Notes: generated from the letters alone by a model not told the origin. A DNA stretch of 64,000 nucleotides from Acutalibacter sp. (GCA_020025775.1 JAHHRN010000002.1:62001-126000); one strand, 5' to 3'. Shown: positions 42,468 through 51,297, counted from the first letter of the stretch. Translations and numbers: made by a program.

Positions 42468-43553
42468 ATGTCAAACAGACTTTTTCAGACGATCGTTCAT
42501 CAAATGATGGATGCCGTAGACAGAACCATCGGCGTAATTGATGAGTCGGGAACCGTTATTTCCTGTAGTGAACTCGGCAGAATCGGAGAAGTGCTTGCTC
42601 CGGAAGTTACTGCTGTTTTGCAGGGCAATGAGCCGCTCGTTGACCATGGCTATGTATATAAAGCATTCGGTACAAGCATGCATGCCGAATATGCTGTTTT
42701 TGTCGAAGGCGACGATGAGCTTGCGCAGAAATATGCTTCCATTTTAACGGTTGCTCTTTCCAGCGTAAAGCAGTATTATGATGAAAAATATGACAGAGGC
42801 AATTTCGTTAAGAACGTTATCTTAGACAATATTTTGCCCGGCGATATTTATTTAAAGGCAAGAGAGCTTCGCTTCAACAGCGACGTTACCCGTGTTGTAA
42901 TGTTAATTCGTATTACCGAGCATGTGGATGTTTCTGTTTACGAAGTTATCCAAAACCTCTTCCCGGATAAGAATAAGGATTTCGTTATCAACTTAAACGA
43001 GTCTGACATTGCCCTTATCAAGGAAGTTAAACCCACAACCGATCCCAAAGACCTCGAAAAGCTGGCTCGCTCTATCGCAGACAGCCTCGGCACAGAGTTC
43101 TATTCTCACGTACTTGTCGGTATCGGTACAGCTGTTGAGGGCATTAAGGACTTGGCTCGTTCCTTCAGAGAAGCACAGGTTGCTTTGGAAGTCGGCAAGG
43201 TATTTGATACCGAAAAAACAATCGTCAGCTATGATAACCTCGGTATCGCCCGTCTTATCTATCAGCTTCCGACCACACTTTGCGAAATGTTCTTGAAGGA
43301 AGTTTTTAAGCGCGGCTCTATTGATTCTTTGGATCAGGAAACACTCTTCACCATTCAGAAGTTCTTTGAGAATAACCTCAATGTTTCCGAGACCTCCAGA
43401 AAGCTTTTCGTTCATCGTAATACCTTGGTTTACCGTTTGGAAAAAATCAAGAAGCTCACAGGCCTTGACCTTCGTGAATTTGACGATGCAATTGTATTCA
43501 AAGTAGCACTTATGGTTAAGAAATATTTGGATTCCAATCCGGTGAAGTATTAA
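42468..43553 (+). CDS. CdaR/PucR-family transcriptional regulator
   Basis: A 361-residue regulator. The N-terminal putative sugar-diacid recognition domain (about 1-130, beginning SNRLFQTIVHQMMDAVDRTI and containing GVIDESGTVISCS) is followed by a GGDEF-like middle region and a C-terminal PucR-type helix-turn-helix (NLNVSETSRKLFVHRNTLVY, about 305-330). The family answers small organic acids such as glycerate or sugar diacids, and sometimes amino-acid or purine catabolites. No metabolic target gene is adjacent: cell-division genes follow, so the regulated genes are elsewhere or it controls ftsE, which would be unusual. Confidence 0.85.
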   Translation: MSNRLFQTIVHQMMDAVDRTIGVIDESGTVISCSELGRIGEVLAPEVTAVLQGNEPLVDHGYVYKAFGTSMHAEYAVFVEGDDELAQKYASILTVALSSVKQYYDEKYDRGNFVKNVILDNILPGDIYLKARELRFNSDVTRVVMLIRITEHVDVSVYEVIQNLFPDKNKDFVINLNESDIALIKEVKPTTDPKDLEKLARSIADSLGTEFYSHVLVGIGTAVEGIKDLARSFREAQVALEVGKVFDTEKTIVSYDNLGIARLIYQLPTTLCEMFLKEVFKRGSIDSLDQETLFTIQKFFENNLNVSETSRKLFVHRNTLVYRLEKIKKLTGLDLREFDDAIVFKVALMVKKYLDSNPVKY

Positions 43554-43672
43554 GATTTTCTCTTTGAAAAGCACTTTGCAAATTATGGAAAAATTTCTGT
43601 CGATTTTGTACATTTGATGTGGCTGTATTTTGTGAAATTATACAGAATCTTCTTAAAGAATTGTAAAATAGG

Positions 43673-43701
43673 TTACAAAATCGGTAGATTTGTGTTATAA
43701 T
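43673..43701 (+). promoter_or_regulatory. Possible sigma-A promoter before ftsE
   Basis: TTACAA (43673-43678), 17-base spacer, TATAAT (43696-43701). Transcription would begin inside the hairpin at 43704-43743, losing part of its 5' arm, so a transcript from here would escape that terminator whereas read-through from cdaR would not. Confidence 0.55.
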
Positions 43702-43703
43702 GT

Positions 43704-43750
43704 TAGGCGGTATAATCGGTCAATTTTTGACCGATGCCGCCTATTTTTTT
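43704..43750 (+). terminator. Terminator of the CdaR/PucR-type regulator gene
   Basis: Two stacked stems (43704-43710 with 43737-43743, and 43716-43722 with 43728-43734) separated by an internal loop, followed by a T-run at 43744-43750. Confidence 0.75.
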
Positions 43751-43762
43751 ATTTGTACAAGA

Positions 43763-43792
43763 CTTTTTGCGTTCGAAAATAAACGCAAAAAG
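43763..43792. repeat. Perfect 11-bp hairpin in the ftsE leader
   Basis: CTTTTTGCGTT (43763-43773) pairs with AACGCAAAAAG (43782-43792) around CGAAAATA. No T-run follows, so it is not a standard terminator. It ends 38 bases before the GTG start of ftsE and could affect mRNA stability or bind a regulator. Confidence 0.65.
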
Positions 43793-43830
43793 CAAGACAT
43801 ACGAGCAGATTAAAGGACTGAGGTTTTAAA

Positions 43831-44832
43831 GTGATAGAATTTAAAAATGTTTCTAAAACTTATGATAACGGTACAAAAGCGCTCAAAAATGTTAATTTGA
43901 AAATTGAGGATGGCGAATTCGTTTTCGTAGTTGGTTCCTCCGGCGCAGGTAAAAGTACCTTTTTGAAGATTATGATGCGTGAGCAGGTGCCGAATTCCGG
44001 TACCGTCACAATTAATGGTTTTAATTTAAACACCATGAAAAAGAAAGATATTCCGATGCTTCGCCGCACCATGGGTATCGTGTTTCAGGATTTCCGCTTA
44101 ATTCCGACAATGACCGTTTTTGACAACGTTGCATTTGCAATGCGTGTTATCGGTACAAAGGAAAAAGAAATCAGAAAACGTGTACCTTATGTGTTGAGTC
44201 TTGTTGGTTTGGCATCTAAAGCCAGACAGCTGCCGACCCAGCTTTCCGGCGGTGAGCAGCAGAGAGTGGCGCTCGCTAGAGCTTTGGTTAATAATGCAGG
44301 TATTTTGATTGCAGATGAGCCGACTGGTAACGTTGACCCGGAAATGTCTTATGAAATCGTAGATCTTTTGAATCACATCAATGCAAACGGTACAACCGTT
44401 GTCATGGTTACACATGAGCATAATCTGGTGCGTCATTTCCATCATCGCGTTGTAACAATCGAAGAAGGCGAAATTGTTTCCGATACAAAAGCAACCGAAG
44501 CTCTCCCGCAGAACGTTTTGGATGCGAGAGAAGGTACCGTTGCGCCCGCACCTTCCCAAGATACCGTTTCCGAATTAGAGCGCAAGGTGGAAGAAGCCTT
44601 CGCAAACCAGGATACAGCACCGGAAAAGGAGACTGTATTAAAATCTCTTACCACCGATATGTCGTCTATTCCGGAAAATCATACAAGCTCCTTCTTCTAT
44701 CAGCCGAATGAAGACAAAGAACTGGAAGAATTTATGCAGAATTACGGGCTTTCCGATGATGATTTTGCAGAAGACGATATTGATTATTCAGCCTATTTAG
44801 ATAATGCCGATAACGGAGGTGATGCGCAGTGA
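43831..44832 (+). CDS. ftsE: Cell-division ATPase FtsE with long acidic C-terminal extension
   Basis: With FtsX it forms an ABC-type machine that activates cell-wall hydrolases at division or growth sites. The ATPase core (about 1-225) has Walker A GSSGAGKST, Q-loop IVFQDFRLIPTMTVFDNVAF, signature LSGGEQQRVALARAL and Walker B LIADEPTGNVDP. Most FtsE proteins end near residue 225-230; this one has about 105 more residues, acidic and low in hydrophobics, ending in SDDDFAEDDIDYSAYLDN. The start is GTG with GAGGT upstream. The stop overlaps the ftsX start by four bases. Confidence 0.95.
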   Translation: MIEFKNVSKTYDNGTKALKNVNLKIEDGEFVFVVGSSGAGKSTFLKIMMREQVPNSGTVTINGFNLNTMKKKDIPMLRRTMGIVFQDFRLIPTMTVFDNVAFAMRVIGTKEKEIRKRVPYVLSLVGLASKARQLPTQLSGGEQQRVALARALVNNAGILIADEPTGNVDPEMSYEIVDLLNHINANGTTVVMVTHEHNLVRHFHHRVVTIEEGEIVSDTKATEALPQNVLDAREGTVAPAPSQDTVSELERKVEEAFANQDTAPEKETVLKSLTTDMSSIPENHTSSFFYQPNEDKELEEFMQNYGLSDDDFAEDDIDYSAYLDNADNGGDAQ

Positions 44833-45743
44833 AGGGTGCAAGCTTAAAATATTTAACCCGTGAAGGTTTCCGTAACATGTGGGTTAACCGCCTCATGACT
44901 TTGGCATCTGTTACCGTATTACTGGCATGTCTGGTGATTATCGGTGCCGGCGGAATGACATTTTTAAATATTAATGCAGTTTTAGATAAAGTCGAATCAC
45001 AAAACGTGGTTATGGTTTTTGCATCGGATGCCGCAGATGATTTGGCGGTTTCCGAACTCGGTGTAAATCTTCAAAAAAATGAGAATATTGACACCTGCGA
45101 ATTTATCCCGAAAGAGGATGCTTTCAAACAGCAGATTGAATCTCTCGGGGGAGACAGCGCGATTTTCGAGGGTATTAAAGAAAATCCGCTTCCCGATGCT
45201 TATAAGGTTACTTTAAAGGATTTGAGCTTGTTTTCTCAGACCGTAGAGGCAATTAAAAATATGCCGAATGTAGATACAGTCCGTGAAAACAGCGACCTTG
45301 CAAGCAAACTTCTTTCTGTTCGTAAGGCGATTTCTGCTGTGAGTATCGGCCTTTTTGTTATGCTTTTCTGTGTAGCACTCTTTATTATCGCGAACACAAT
45401 CCGTATTACGATGTTCAACAGAAAGTTGGAAATCAATATCATGAAGGCCGTTGGCGCGACGAATGCTTTTATCCGTTGGCCCTTCCTTGTTGAGGGTGTT
45501 TTAATCGGTATTCTTTCGGGCATCCTTTCCTTTGGTATTCTTTGGGGTGTATATGCACTTATTGTGCATTTCTTCTCCAATGCTATTTCAATGCTTGGCT
45601 TCCAGTTTGTTCCGTTTACAGCTTATGCATGGCAGATTGCACTTTTGTTCATTGCTATCGGTATTTTCACAGGTGGCTTCGGCAGTATGGTTTCCATGGG
45701 TAAATATTTGAAAGAACAAGGGAGTGTGGTTACGAATGAATAA
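44829..45743 (+). CDS. ftsX: Cell-division permease-like protein FtsX
   Basis: The 304-residue membrane partner of FtsE. TM1 (about 20-42) is followed by a large outside domain (about 45-165, with FIPKEDAFKQQIESLGGDS, the typical FtsX ECD1 entry), then three TM helices with FKNRLEINIMKAVGATN-like sequence (MFNRKLEINIMKAVGAT) and WPFLVEGVLIGILSG. It transmits ATP-driven movement to an extracellular hydrolase. GTG start with GGAGGTGA upstream; the 3' end overlaps the next gene, which encodes that likely hydrolase. No transport substrate is expected. Confidence 0.96.
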   Translation: MKGASLKYLTREGFRNMWVNRLMTLASVTVLLACLVIIGAGGMTFLNINAVLDKVESQNVVMVFASDAADDLAVSELGVNLQKNENIDTCEFIPKEDAFKQQIESLGGDSAIFEGIKENPLPDAYKVTLKDLSLFSQTVEAIKNMPNVDTVRENSDLASKLLSVRKAISAVSIGLFVMLFCVALFIIANTIRITMFNRKLEINIMKAVGATNAFIRWPFLVEGVLIGILSGILSFGILWGVYALIVHFFSNAISMLGFQFVPFTAYAWQIALLFIAIGIFTGGFGSMVSMGKYLKEQGSVVTNE

Positions 45744-47055
45744 AAACCTTTTGAAAAAATTCGCAAGCGTTTTAATGGCACTCGTGCTCAGTTGTTCCGT
45801 GTGGATGCTTCCTGCATCTGCAATGACCGATGAAGAATTCAATCAAAAAAACGAAGCACTGCAGAATAAAATCGACCAGCAGCAGGATAAGATTTCTTCC
45901 AAAGAAAAAACCAGCCAACAGCTTATGGACAGTATTCAAACCATGCAAAAGCAGTTGGATTTGTATAACGGCAAAATCAGAGATTTGAATTTGCAAATTG
46001 CTGAAAAAGAAAAAACTATTTCAGAATATCAAAAAGAAATCAATGATTTACAGGCAGGGATTGATTCCGCCGTGCAGAAACAGGGCGAACTGGAATCCCA
46101 TATTAAAGATACCTACGATGTTTTAGGCGAGCGTCTTCGTTCGGCTTATATGACCGGCGAAACCAGCTCTATTGAAATCCTTTTGGAAGCAAATGACTTT
46201 CAGGACCTTTTAACTCGTTTGGAGCTTCTGAGACGCATTTCCAAGCACGATACCGATATGGTGTCGGATTTACAGAAATCCATTGATGATTACGATGCGC
46301 TCAAAGATAAGCTTGCAAACGATAAAGCTTCGGTTGAAGAAAAGCAAAATACAGTAAAAGCAGATCGCGATGTGATTGCACAAAGCCGCAACAAAGAACA
46401 AGGCTTATTGAATACGGCACAGTCTAAGCAAAATCATATCAAGAATGAGCAGGACGAAATCAACGAGCGCCTTGAAAAAGATAAGGATTTACAGGAAAAA
46501 TTTGAGCAACAGCAAAGAGCACTGAGAGAGCAATACGATAACGAGAAAGCAGCAGGTATGGAAAGCGGTAGCGGCTCTCTCAATGTAGGTGGCAATTCTC
46601 AGTTTACTCAATCTTCTAAAGGCATGATTTTCCCGCTTCAATATCCCTCCGCTCAGATTAACCAACCTTATACATGGAATGGTCACTCCGGTCATAGGGG
46701 CGTAGATATTAGAACCGCTGGCGGCGGCGGAAATACCTACGGTAAAGAAATCCGTGCGGTTGCAGACGGCGTAGTCTTCACAGCAGAATATCACAGCAGT
46801 TGGGGCAACAATGTGTATATCAACCACGGCAACGGTGTTTATACCCGCTATGCACATTGCAGTGCTATGCTTGTTTCGTCCGGTCAGCATGTAAAACAGG
46901 GACAGGTGATTGCACGTGTCGGCAATAGCGGTAATGTTTATCCTCGCCCGAATGCTTCTAATCCTCATGCCGGTGCGCACCTGCATTTTGAGGTCTGGAT
47001 TAACGGAAAACGCGTAAATCCTGCAAGCTGGATTCCTGCAGGACCGGATAGATAA
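45736..47055 (+). CDS. PcsB/CwlO-like coiled-coil protein with M23 endopeptidase domain
   Basis: A 439-residue secreted peptidoglycan hydrolase. The signal peptide (about 1-30, ending PASAM) is followed by a long coiled coil (about 32-265) with a central SAYMTGETSSIEILLEANDF hinge typical of PcsB/EnvC-like FtsX partners. A Gly/Ser linker then leads to an M23 (LytM) domain with metal-site motifs GHRGVDI and HLHFEVW and an intermediate YTRYAHCSAM. All zinc ligands appear present, so it should cut peptide crosslinks when FtsEX releases the coiled-coil. It overlaps ftsX by eight bases. Streptococcal PcsB carries CHAP instead of M23, so the EnvC-like comparison is closer. Confidence 0.93.
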   Translation: MNKNLLKKFASVLMALVLSCSVWMLPASAMTDEEFNQKNEALQNKIDQQQDKISSKEKTSQQLMDSIQTMQKQLDLYNGKIRDLNLQIAEKEKTISEYQKEINDLQAGIDSAVQKQGELESHIKDTYDVLGERLRSAYMTGETSSIEILLEANDFQDLLTRLELLRRISKHDTDMVSDLQKSIDDYDALKDKLANDKASVEEKQNTVKADRDVIAQSRNKEQGLLNTAQSKQNHIKNEQDEINERLEKDKDLQEKFEQQQRALREQYDNEKAAGMESGSGSLNVGGNSQFTQSSKGMIFPLQYPSAQINQPYTWNGHSGHRGVDIRTAGGGGNTYGKEIRAVADGVVFTAEYHSSWGNNVYINHGNGVYTRYAHCSAMLVSSGQHVKQGQVIARVGNSGNVYPRPNASNPHAGAHLHFEVWINGKRVNPASWIPAGPDR

Positions 47056-47082
47056 AAGGCATAAGAATGAAGGAAGTGCAAT

Positions 47083-48300
47083 ATGAATAAAAAAATATCT
47101 TTAGGGCTTGCGCTTGCACTCGTGTTCATTTCGATTGCAGTTACAGTTTCTATTACAATGGCTGTATCCATGCGCTCTTATAATTCCATTATTAAAGACT
47201 TGCCGAGCCGCTTCAAGCTCTATTCTACGGTTTCTGAGCTTGATGATATGGTTCGTAGTAATTACTACGGCGAAATCAACGATGCACTTTTGAGTGCGGA
47301 CCTTTCTTCCGGTTATGCAAAGGGCCTTGGTGACAGACACAGTTATCACATGACCGCGGCGGAATATGCCATTTATCAGGATGAGCTTGCCGGTAAGAAA
47401 ATCGGTATCGGTATTATTCCGTTTTACCACCCGACGGAAATGGCAATTTATGTTGCAGAAGTCTCCGAAAATTCTCCTGCAGCAATGGCAGGACTTACAA
47501 AAGGCGACAAAATCACTGAAATCAACGAAGAACCTGTAACCGCTTATAACTATAATGAACTCATGCAAAAACTGACCGGTGATAATCTTTCTACGGTTGT
47601 TTTAACCTATCAGCATGCAGATGGTTCTGTATTGCACAGCAGTGTTGTTAAAGGCTATAATGCACAAACCGTTTATACTTCTTTAAACGATATGGTCGGC
47701 TATATCAAAATCACAGAATTTTATGATACCACGGCTGGTCAGTTAAAGAAGGCTGTGGATGATTTAATGAACCAAGGCGCAACAAGCTTGATTTTTGATT
47801 TGCGTGGTTGTCAAAACGGTACAATCGCGGCGGCAACATCGACTTTGGATGTTTTGGTTCCGGTCGCCGGCGAAGGCACAGGTGCTTTAGCAACGGCGAA
47901 AGCAAAAGACGGTACAGTGAAAAAGACCTTTACAGCAGAAGCCGACAGCGTTTCTATGCCGATGGAAGTTTTGGTAGACAGAGAAACTTCCGGTCCGGCA
48001 GAGCTTTTTGCCTGCGACTTACGCGATTATGGTAAAGCACAGCTCATCGGTGAAACTACGGCAGGTAACGGCACTATGCAAGAGGCTTTTCCGCTTTCAG
48101 ACGGCGGTGCGATTGTGCTCACCATGGCACTCATTGAGCCATATGTTAGCGAACCTTATAACGGCAGTGGCTTAACACCGGATCACGCTGTAGAACTCTC
48201 AGCAGAAAAAAGAGCGATTTTACCTGTGTTACCGCAAGAAGAGGATGAGCAGTATCAAAAAGCATTCTCACTTCTTACTAAAAATAACGCTAATTCTTAA
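47083..48300 (+). CDS. S41 (CtpA/CtpB-like) PDZ protein, probably catalytically dead
   Basis: A 405-residue protein. One N-terminal TM/signal anchor (about 5-28), a PDZ domain (about 95-185, EVSENSPAAMAGLTKGDKIT) and an S41 peptidase core (MVGYIKITEFYDTTAGQLKK onward). In active enzymes the nucleophile lies in SASASE and the general base Lys in TFGKG, 25 residues apart. Here these read TSGPAE, with Gly304 at the Ser position (a Ser lies one residue earlier), and TTAGNG with Asn329 at the Lys position. The fold is clear but the dyad is lost. It follows the M23 hydrolase by 27 bases, as ctpB follows ftsEX in Bacillus. Confidence 0.88.
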   Translation: MNKKISLGLALALVFISIAVTVSITMAVSMRSYNSIIKDLPSRFKLYSTVSELDDMVRSNYYGEINDALLSADLSSGYAKGLGDRHSYHMTAAEYAIYQDELAGKKIGIGIIPFYHPTEMAIYVAEVSENSPAAMAGLTKGDKITEINEEPVTAYNYNELMQKLTGDNLSTVVLTYQHADGSVLHSSVVKGYNAQTVYTSLNDMVGYIKITEFYDTTAGQLKKAVDDLMNQGATSLIFDLRGCQNGTIAAATSTLDVLVPVAGEGTGALATAKAKDGTVKKTFTAEADSVSMPMEVLVDRETSGPAELFACDLRDYGKAQLIGETTAGNGTMQEAFPLSDGGAIVLTMALIEPYVSEPYNGSGLTPDHAVELSAEKRAILPVLPQEEDEQYQKAFSLLTKNNANS

Positions 48301-48313
48301 ATAGTCTAAATAG

Positions 48314-48353
48314 AAATCACCTCGCATATTGGATATATGTGGGGTGATTTTTT
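48314..48353 (+). terminator. Terminator/attenuator overlapping the next gene's start
   Basis: A 15-pair stem with G-T pairs (48314-48328 with 48336-48350) followed by a T-run. Its 3' arm contains the GGGGTGA ribosome-binding site of the gene starting at 48352, so the same hairpin could both end the ftsEX operon and hide that start. Confidence 0.75.
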
Positions 48354-49119
48354 GTTTGCTGTATTAGAACTTGTACCGTTTCAAAAAGAAAAACATTTCT
48401 GGAAGCGTTGGCGGCAGAAGGTACCGGAGCCGGAAATAGAAGCAATTCCTGTTCGCGGTGGTGCTTATTTTTATATTGTTAAAGCTTTCTTAGATAAAAC
48501 AGGAAATTTGGATGAAGACGGTCTGCAAAGCAACATAGGCAACGCCATATATCGTGTGATTTTAAAAGAGGGGAGTGCTCTGCCTCAAAATACAAAACTC
48601 CGTGAATTTACACCGACGCTTTATCCGACCGTTTTATTCTTAAATACAGCTTTAGCCTACCTAAAAGAAACCGAAAACCAAAAGCGTGAAAGAACCCTTG
48701 GTATTCTGGATGCCGATGCCAAACTCTTAGACGGCATTTTACCGTTTGCACCGCTTGCAAAATCTATTACAGTTTGCACAAATGCTTTGCAAGCTTACGA
48801 AGTAACCGCAAAACGAATGCTGGAGCAGTACGGCTTACCTTTGCAGATGACGCAAGAATCCGAAAAACTCGAAAAATGTTCTCTTTTATTAGAACCGTTT
48901 TATTCCGAAAACGGAAAAGTTCTCGGCAGGATTCTTTTACAGCGTGGAATGCGGGATGCTTTTCGAGGAGAAGATATTGATTTACCGACGGAAATTTTAA
49001 AAAGATGCCCCGAAAATATCGACAAAGTCCTCTTTGCTTCTGCACTTTATGAAATTTGCAACATAAAGACTCTGAAAAACCTTCCCTATGCACGTAGAAA
49101 GCGAATAAAAGCCCTGTAA
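48352..49119 (+). CDS. Hypothetical protein of unknown function (255 aa)
   Basis: A soluble protein with no signal peptide or TM. A basic N-terminal part (KEKHFWKRWRQKVPEPEIEA) precedes two regions: about 30-105, and a second about 120-190 (ERTLGILDADAKLLDGILPF, AKSITVCTNALQAYEVTAKR) with a Rossmann-like alternation. I recognise no family. I place the start at TTG 48352, with GGGGTGA upstream; an in-frame ATG at 48337 lies inside the hairpin and has no ribosome-binding site. No co-functional gene is adjacent, and a strong promoter for greA follows. Confidence 0.6.
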   Translation: MFAVLELVPFQKEKHFWKRWRQKVPEPEIEAIPVRGGAYFYIVKAFLDKTGNLDEDGLQSNIGNAIYRVILKEGSALPQNTKLREFTPTLYPTVLFLNTALAYLKETENQKRERTLGILDADAKLLDGILPFAPLAKSITVCTNALQAYEVTAKRMLEQYGLPLQMTQESEKLEKCSLLLEPFYSENGKVLGRILLQRGMRDAFRGEDIDLPTEILKRCPENIDKVLFASALYEICNIKTLKNLPYARRKRIKAL

Positions 49120-49122
49120 CTA

Positions 49123-49151
49123 TTGACAGAAACGCGGAATTCTTTTATAAT
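49123..49151 (+). promoter_or_regulatory. Consensus sigma-A promoter of greA-lysS
   Basis: Perfect TTGACA (49123-49128), 17-base spacer, perfect TATAAT (49146-49151). It is the closest match to consensus seen in the window; greA starts 45 bases downstream. Confidence 0.92.
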
Positions 49152-49196
49152 AATTATCTGTGCAAATGTAAAATACCGAAAGGAGCATATAACGTT

Positions 49197-49667
49197 ATGT
49201 TACAGGAAACCTTATTAACCGCAGAGGGCTTAAAAGAACTCGAACAGGAACTGGAAACCTTAAAAACTGTCGGCCGTAAAGAAGCCGCTGAAAAAATTAA
49301 AGTCGCAAGAAGCTACGGCGACCTTTCTGAAAACGCTGAATATGATGAAGCAATGAGTGACCAGGCTAAATTGGAAGCTCGCATCAATGAATTAGAAGCA
49401 ATGATCAAAAACGCAAAAGTTTTTGATGAAAATACACTCAGCACCGAAATTGTTCACATCGGTTCTAAAGTTACACTCGTAAACGACAAGAAAGAAAGTT
49501 TCACCTACCGTATTGTCGGTTTCGCACAGGCAAATCCGGATGAGGGCAAAATCTCCGATGAATGCCCCGTAGGTAAAGCACTTCTCGGCCATAAGGTTGG
49601 AGAAAACATTATGGTTGAAGCTCCTATCGGTGTGTTAGAATATACAATCGTTGCTATCGAAAGATAA
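49197..49667 (+). CDS. greA: Transcription elongation factor GreA
   Basis: Rescues backtracked RNA polymerase by stimulating transcript cleavage. The 156-residue protein has the N-terminal coiled coil with acidic tip (VARSYGDLSENAEYDEA) and the C-terminal FKBP-like domain (VGKALLGHKVGENIMVEAP). The length and motifs are those of a full-length GreA. It begins 45 bases after a consensus promoter, with AAAGGAG upstream, and is followed by lysS after 72 bases, an arrangement common in Firmicutes. Confidence 0.96.
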   Translation: MLQETLLTAEGLKELEQELETLKTVGRKEAAEKIKVARSYGDLSENAEYDEAMSDQAKLEARINELEAMIKNAKVFDENTLSTEIVHIGSKVTLVNDKKESFTYRIVGFAQANPDEGKISDECPVGKALLGHKVGENIMVEAPIGVLEYTIVAIER

Positions 49668-49739
49668 GTTCTGCGAAAGGAAGGTGAATTTTGCCTTCTT
49701 AGATTTGGCGCAGAAGAGATAGAACAGGAAGGATAAACT

Positions 49740-51242
49740 ATGGCAGAGCAAAACAAGAAGCAAAATGCCGGCGCTCAGCAGGATATCGGCGAACTTTTAA
49801 AGATTCGTCGCGATAAGCTCAGCGCTTTGCAGGAAGAGGGTAAGGACCCCTTCCAGATTACAAAGTTTGATGTTACCCATCACAGCACCGAAGTGAAAGA
49901 AAACTTCGAGGCTTTAGAGGGTAAAACCGTTACCGTTGCAGGTAGAATGATGTCCAAGCGTGTTATGGGTAAGGCATCCTTCTGCAATGTACAGGATTTA
50001 AAGGGTAATATTCAGTCCTATGTTGCCAGAGACAGCATCGGCGAAGATGAATATAAGGCATTTAAGAAAATGGATATCGGCGATATCGTTGGCTTAGAGG
50101 GCGAAGTATTCAAGACCAAGACAGGTGAAATTTCTATTCACGCTTCTAAGGTTACACTTCTTTCCAAGAGCTTACAGATTCTTCCCGAAAAGTTCCATGG
50201 CCTTACCAATACAGACCTTCGTTATCGTCAGCGTTATGTTGACCTTATCATGAACCAAGAGGTTAAAGAAACCTTTGTAAACCGTTCTAAGATTATTAGC
50301 GCAATTCGCCGCTATTTAGACGGTCAGGGCTTCATGGAAGTAGAAACTCCCATGCTCGTTGCCAATGCAGGCGGTGCAGCAGCAAGACCGTTTGAAACCC
50401 ACTACAATGCTTTAGATGAAGACGTAAAGCTTCGTATTTCCTTAGAGCTTTACTTAAAGAGACTCATTGTCGGCGGTATGGAAAGAGTTTATGAAATCGG
50501 CAGAGTATTCCGTAATGAAGGCGTAGACACTCGTCATAACCCCGAATTTACACTGATGGAACTCTATCAGGCCTTTACCGATTATCACGGCATGATGGAC
50601 CTTTCCGAAAATCTTTATCGCTACGTTGCACAGGAAGTGCTTGGCACAACCACCATTTCCTACAACGGTGTTGAAATGGATTTAGGCAAGCCCTTCGAGC
50701 GCATCACTATGGTAGATGCAGTTAAGAAGTATTCCGGTGTAGACTTTAACGAAATCCACACCTTAGAAGAGGCGAGAGCTGCAGCTAAGGAGCATCATGT
50801 GGAATATGAAGACCGTCACCAAAAGGGCGATATTTTAAGCCTCTTCTTCGAAGAATTCGTTGAAGAACATCTCATTCAGCCTACCTTTGTTATGGATCAT
50901 CCGATTGAGATTTCTCCGCTTACCAAAAAGAAGCCGGAAGACCCCAATTATGTTGAGCGTTTCGAGCTCTTCATTAACGGTTGGGAAATGGCAAATGCAT
51001 ACTCTGAGCTCAATGATCCGATTGACCAGAGAGAGCGTTTCAAAGCGCAAGAAGCACTTCTTGCACAGGGCGACGAAGAAGCAAACACAACCGACGAGGA
51101 TTTCCTCTATGCGTTGGAACTCGGTATGCCGCCCACAGGTGGTATCGGCTTCGGCATCGACCGTATGGTTATGTTGATGACAGATTCCTCCGCAATTCGC
51201 GACGTTTTATTCTTCCCGACCATGAAGTCGCTTGACAAATAA
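49740..51242 (+). CDS. lysS: Lysyl-tRNA synthetase (class II)
   Basis: Charges tRNA-Lys. The 500-residue protein has an N-terminal OB-fold anticodon-binding domain (about 60-160, with VTVAGRMMSKRVMGKASF) and the class II catalytic core: motif 1 near RYRQRYVDLIMNQE, motif 2 FRNEGVDTRHNPEFT and motif 3 GIGFGIDRMVML. No extra domain. It is transcribed with greA and ends at a strong terminator. Confidence 0.98.
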   Translation: MAEQNKKQNAGAQQDIGELLKIRRDKLSALQEEGKDPFQITKFDVTHHSTEVKENFEALEGKTVTVAGRMMSKRVMGKASFCNVQDLKGNIQSYVARDSIGEDEYKAFKKMDIGDIVGLEGEVFKTKTGEISIHASKVTLLSKSLQILPEKFHGLTNTDLRYRQRYVDLIMNQEVKETFVNRSKIISAIRRYLDGQGFMEVETPMLVANAGGAAARPFETHYNALDEDVKLRISLELYLKRLIVGGMERVYEIGRVFRNEGVDTRHNPEFTLMELYQAFTDYHGMMDLSENLYRYVAQEVLGTTTISYNGVEMDLGKPFERITMVDAVKKYSGVDFNEIHTLEEARAAAKEHHVEYEDRHQKGDILSLFFEEFVEEHLIQPTFVMDHPIEISPLTKKKPEDPNYVERFELFINGWEMANAYSELNDPIDQRERFKAQEALLAQGDEEANTTDEDFLYALELGMPPTGGIGFGIDRMVMLMTDSSAIRDVLFFPTMKSLDK

Positions 51243-51261
51243 GATAGTTTTGAATTTGATT

Positions 51262-51297
51262 AAAAGGATAATTCCGCTTTGGAATTATCCTTTTTTA
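51262..51297 (+). terminator. Rho-independent terminator of greA-lysS
   Basis: A 14-bp perfect stem (51262-51275 with 51281-51294) and loop GCTTT; the stem runs into further Ts. Confidence 0.95.

Noticed and set aside
46489..46986. Open frame antisense to the M23 domain
   Set aside because: Shadow of the conserved peptidase sequence, without start signals or recognisable motifs.
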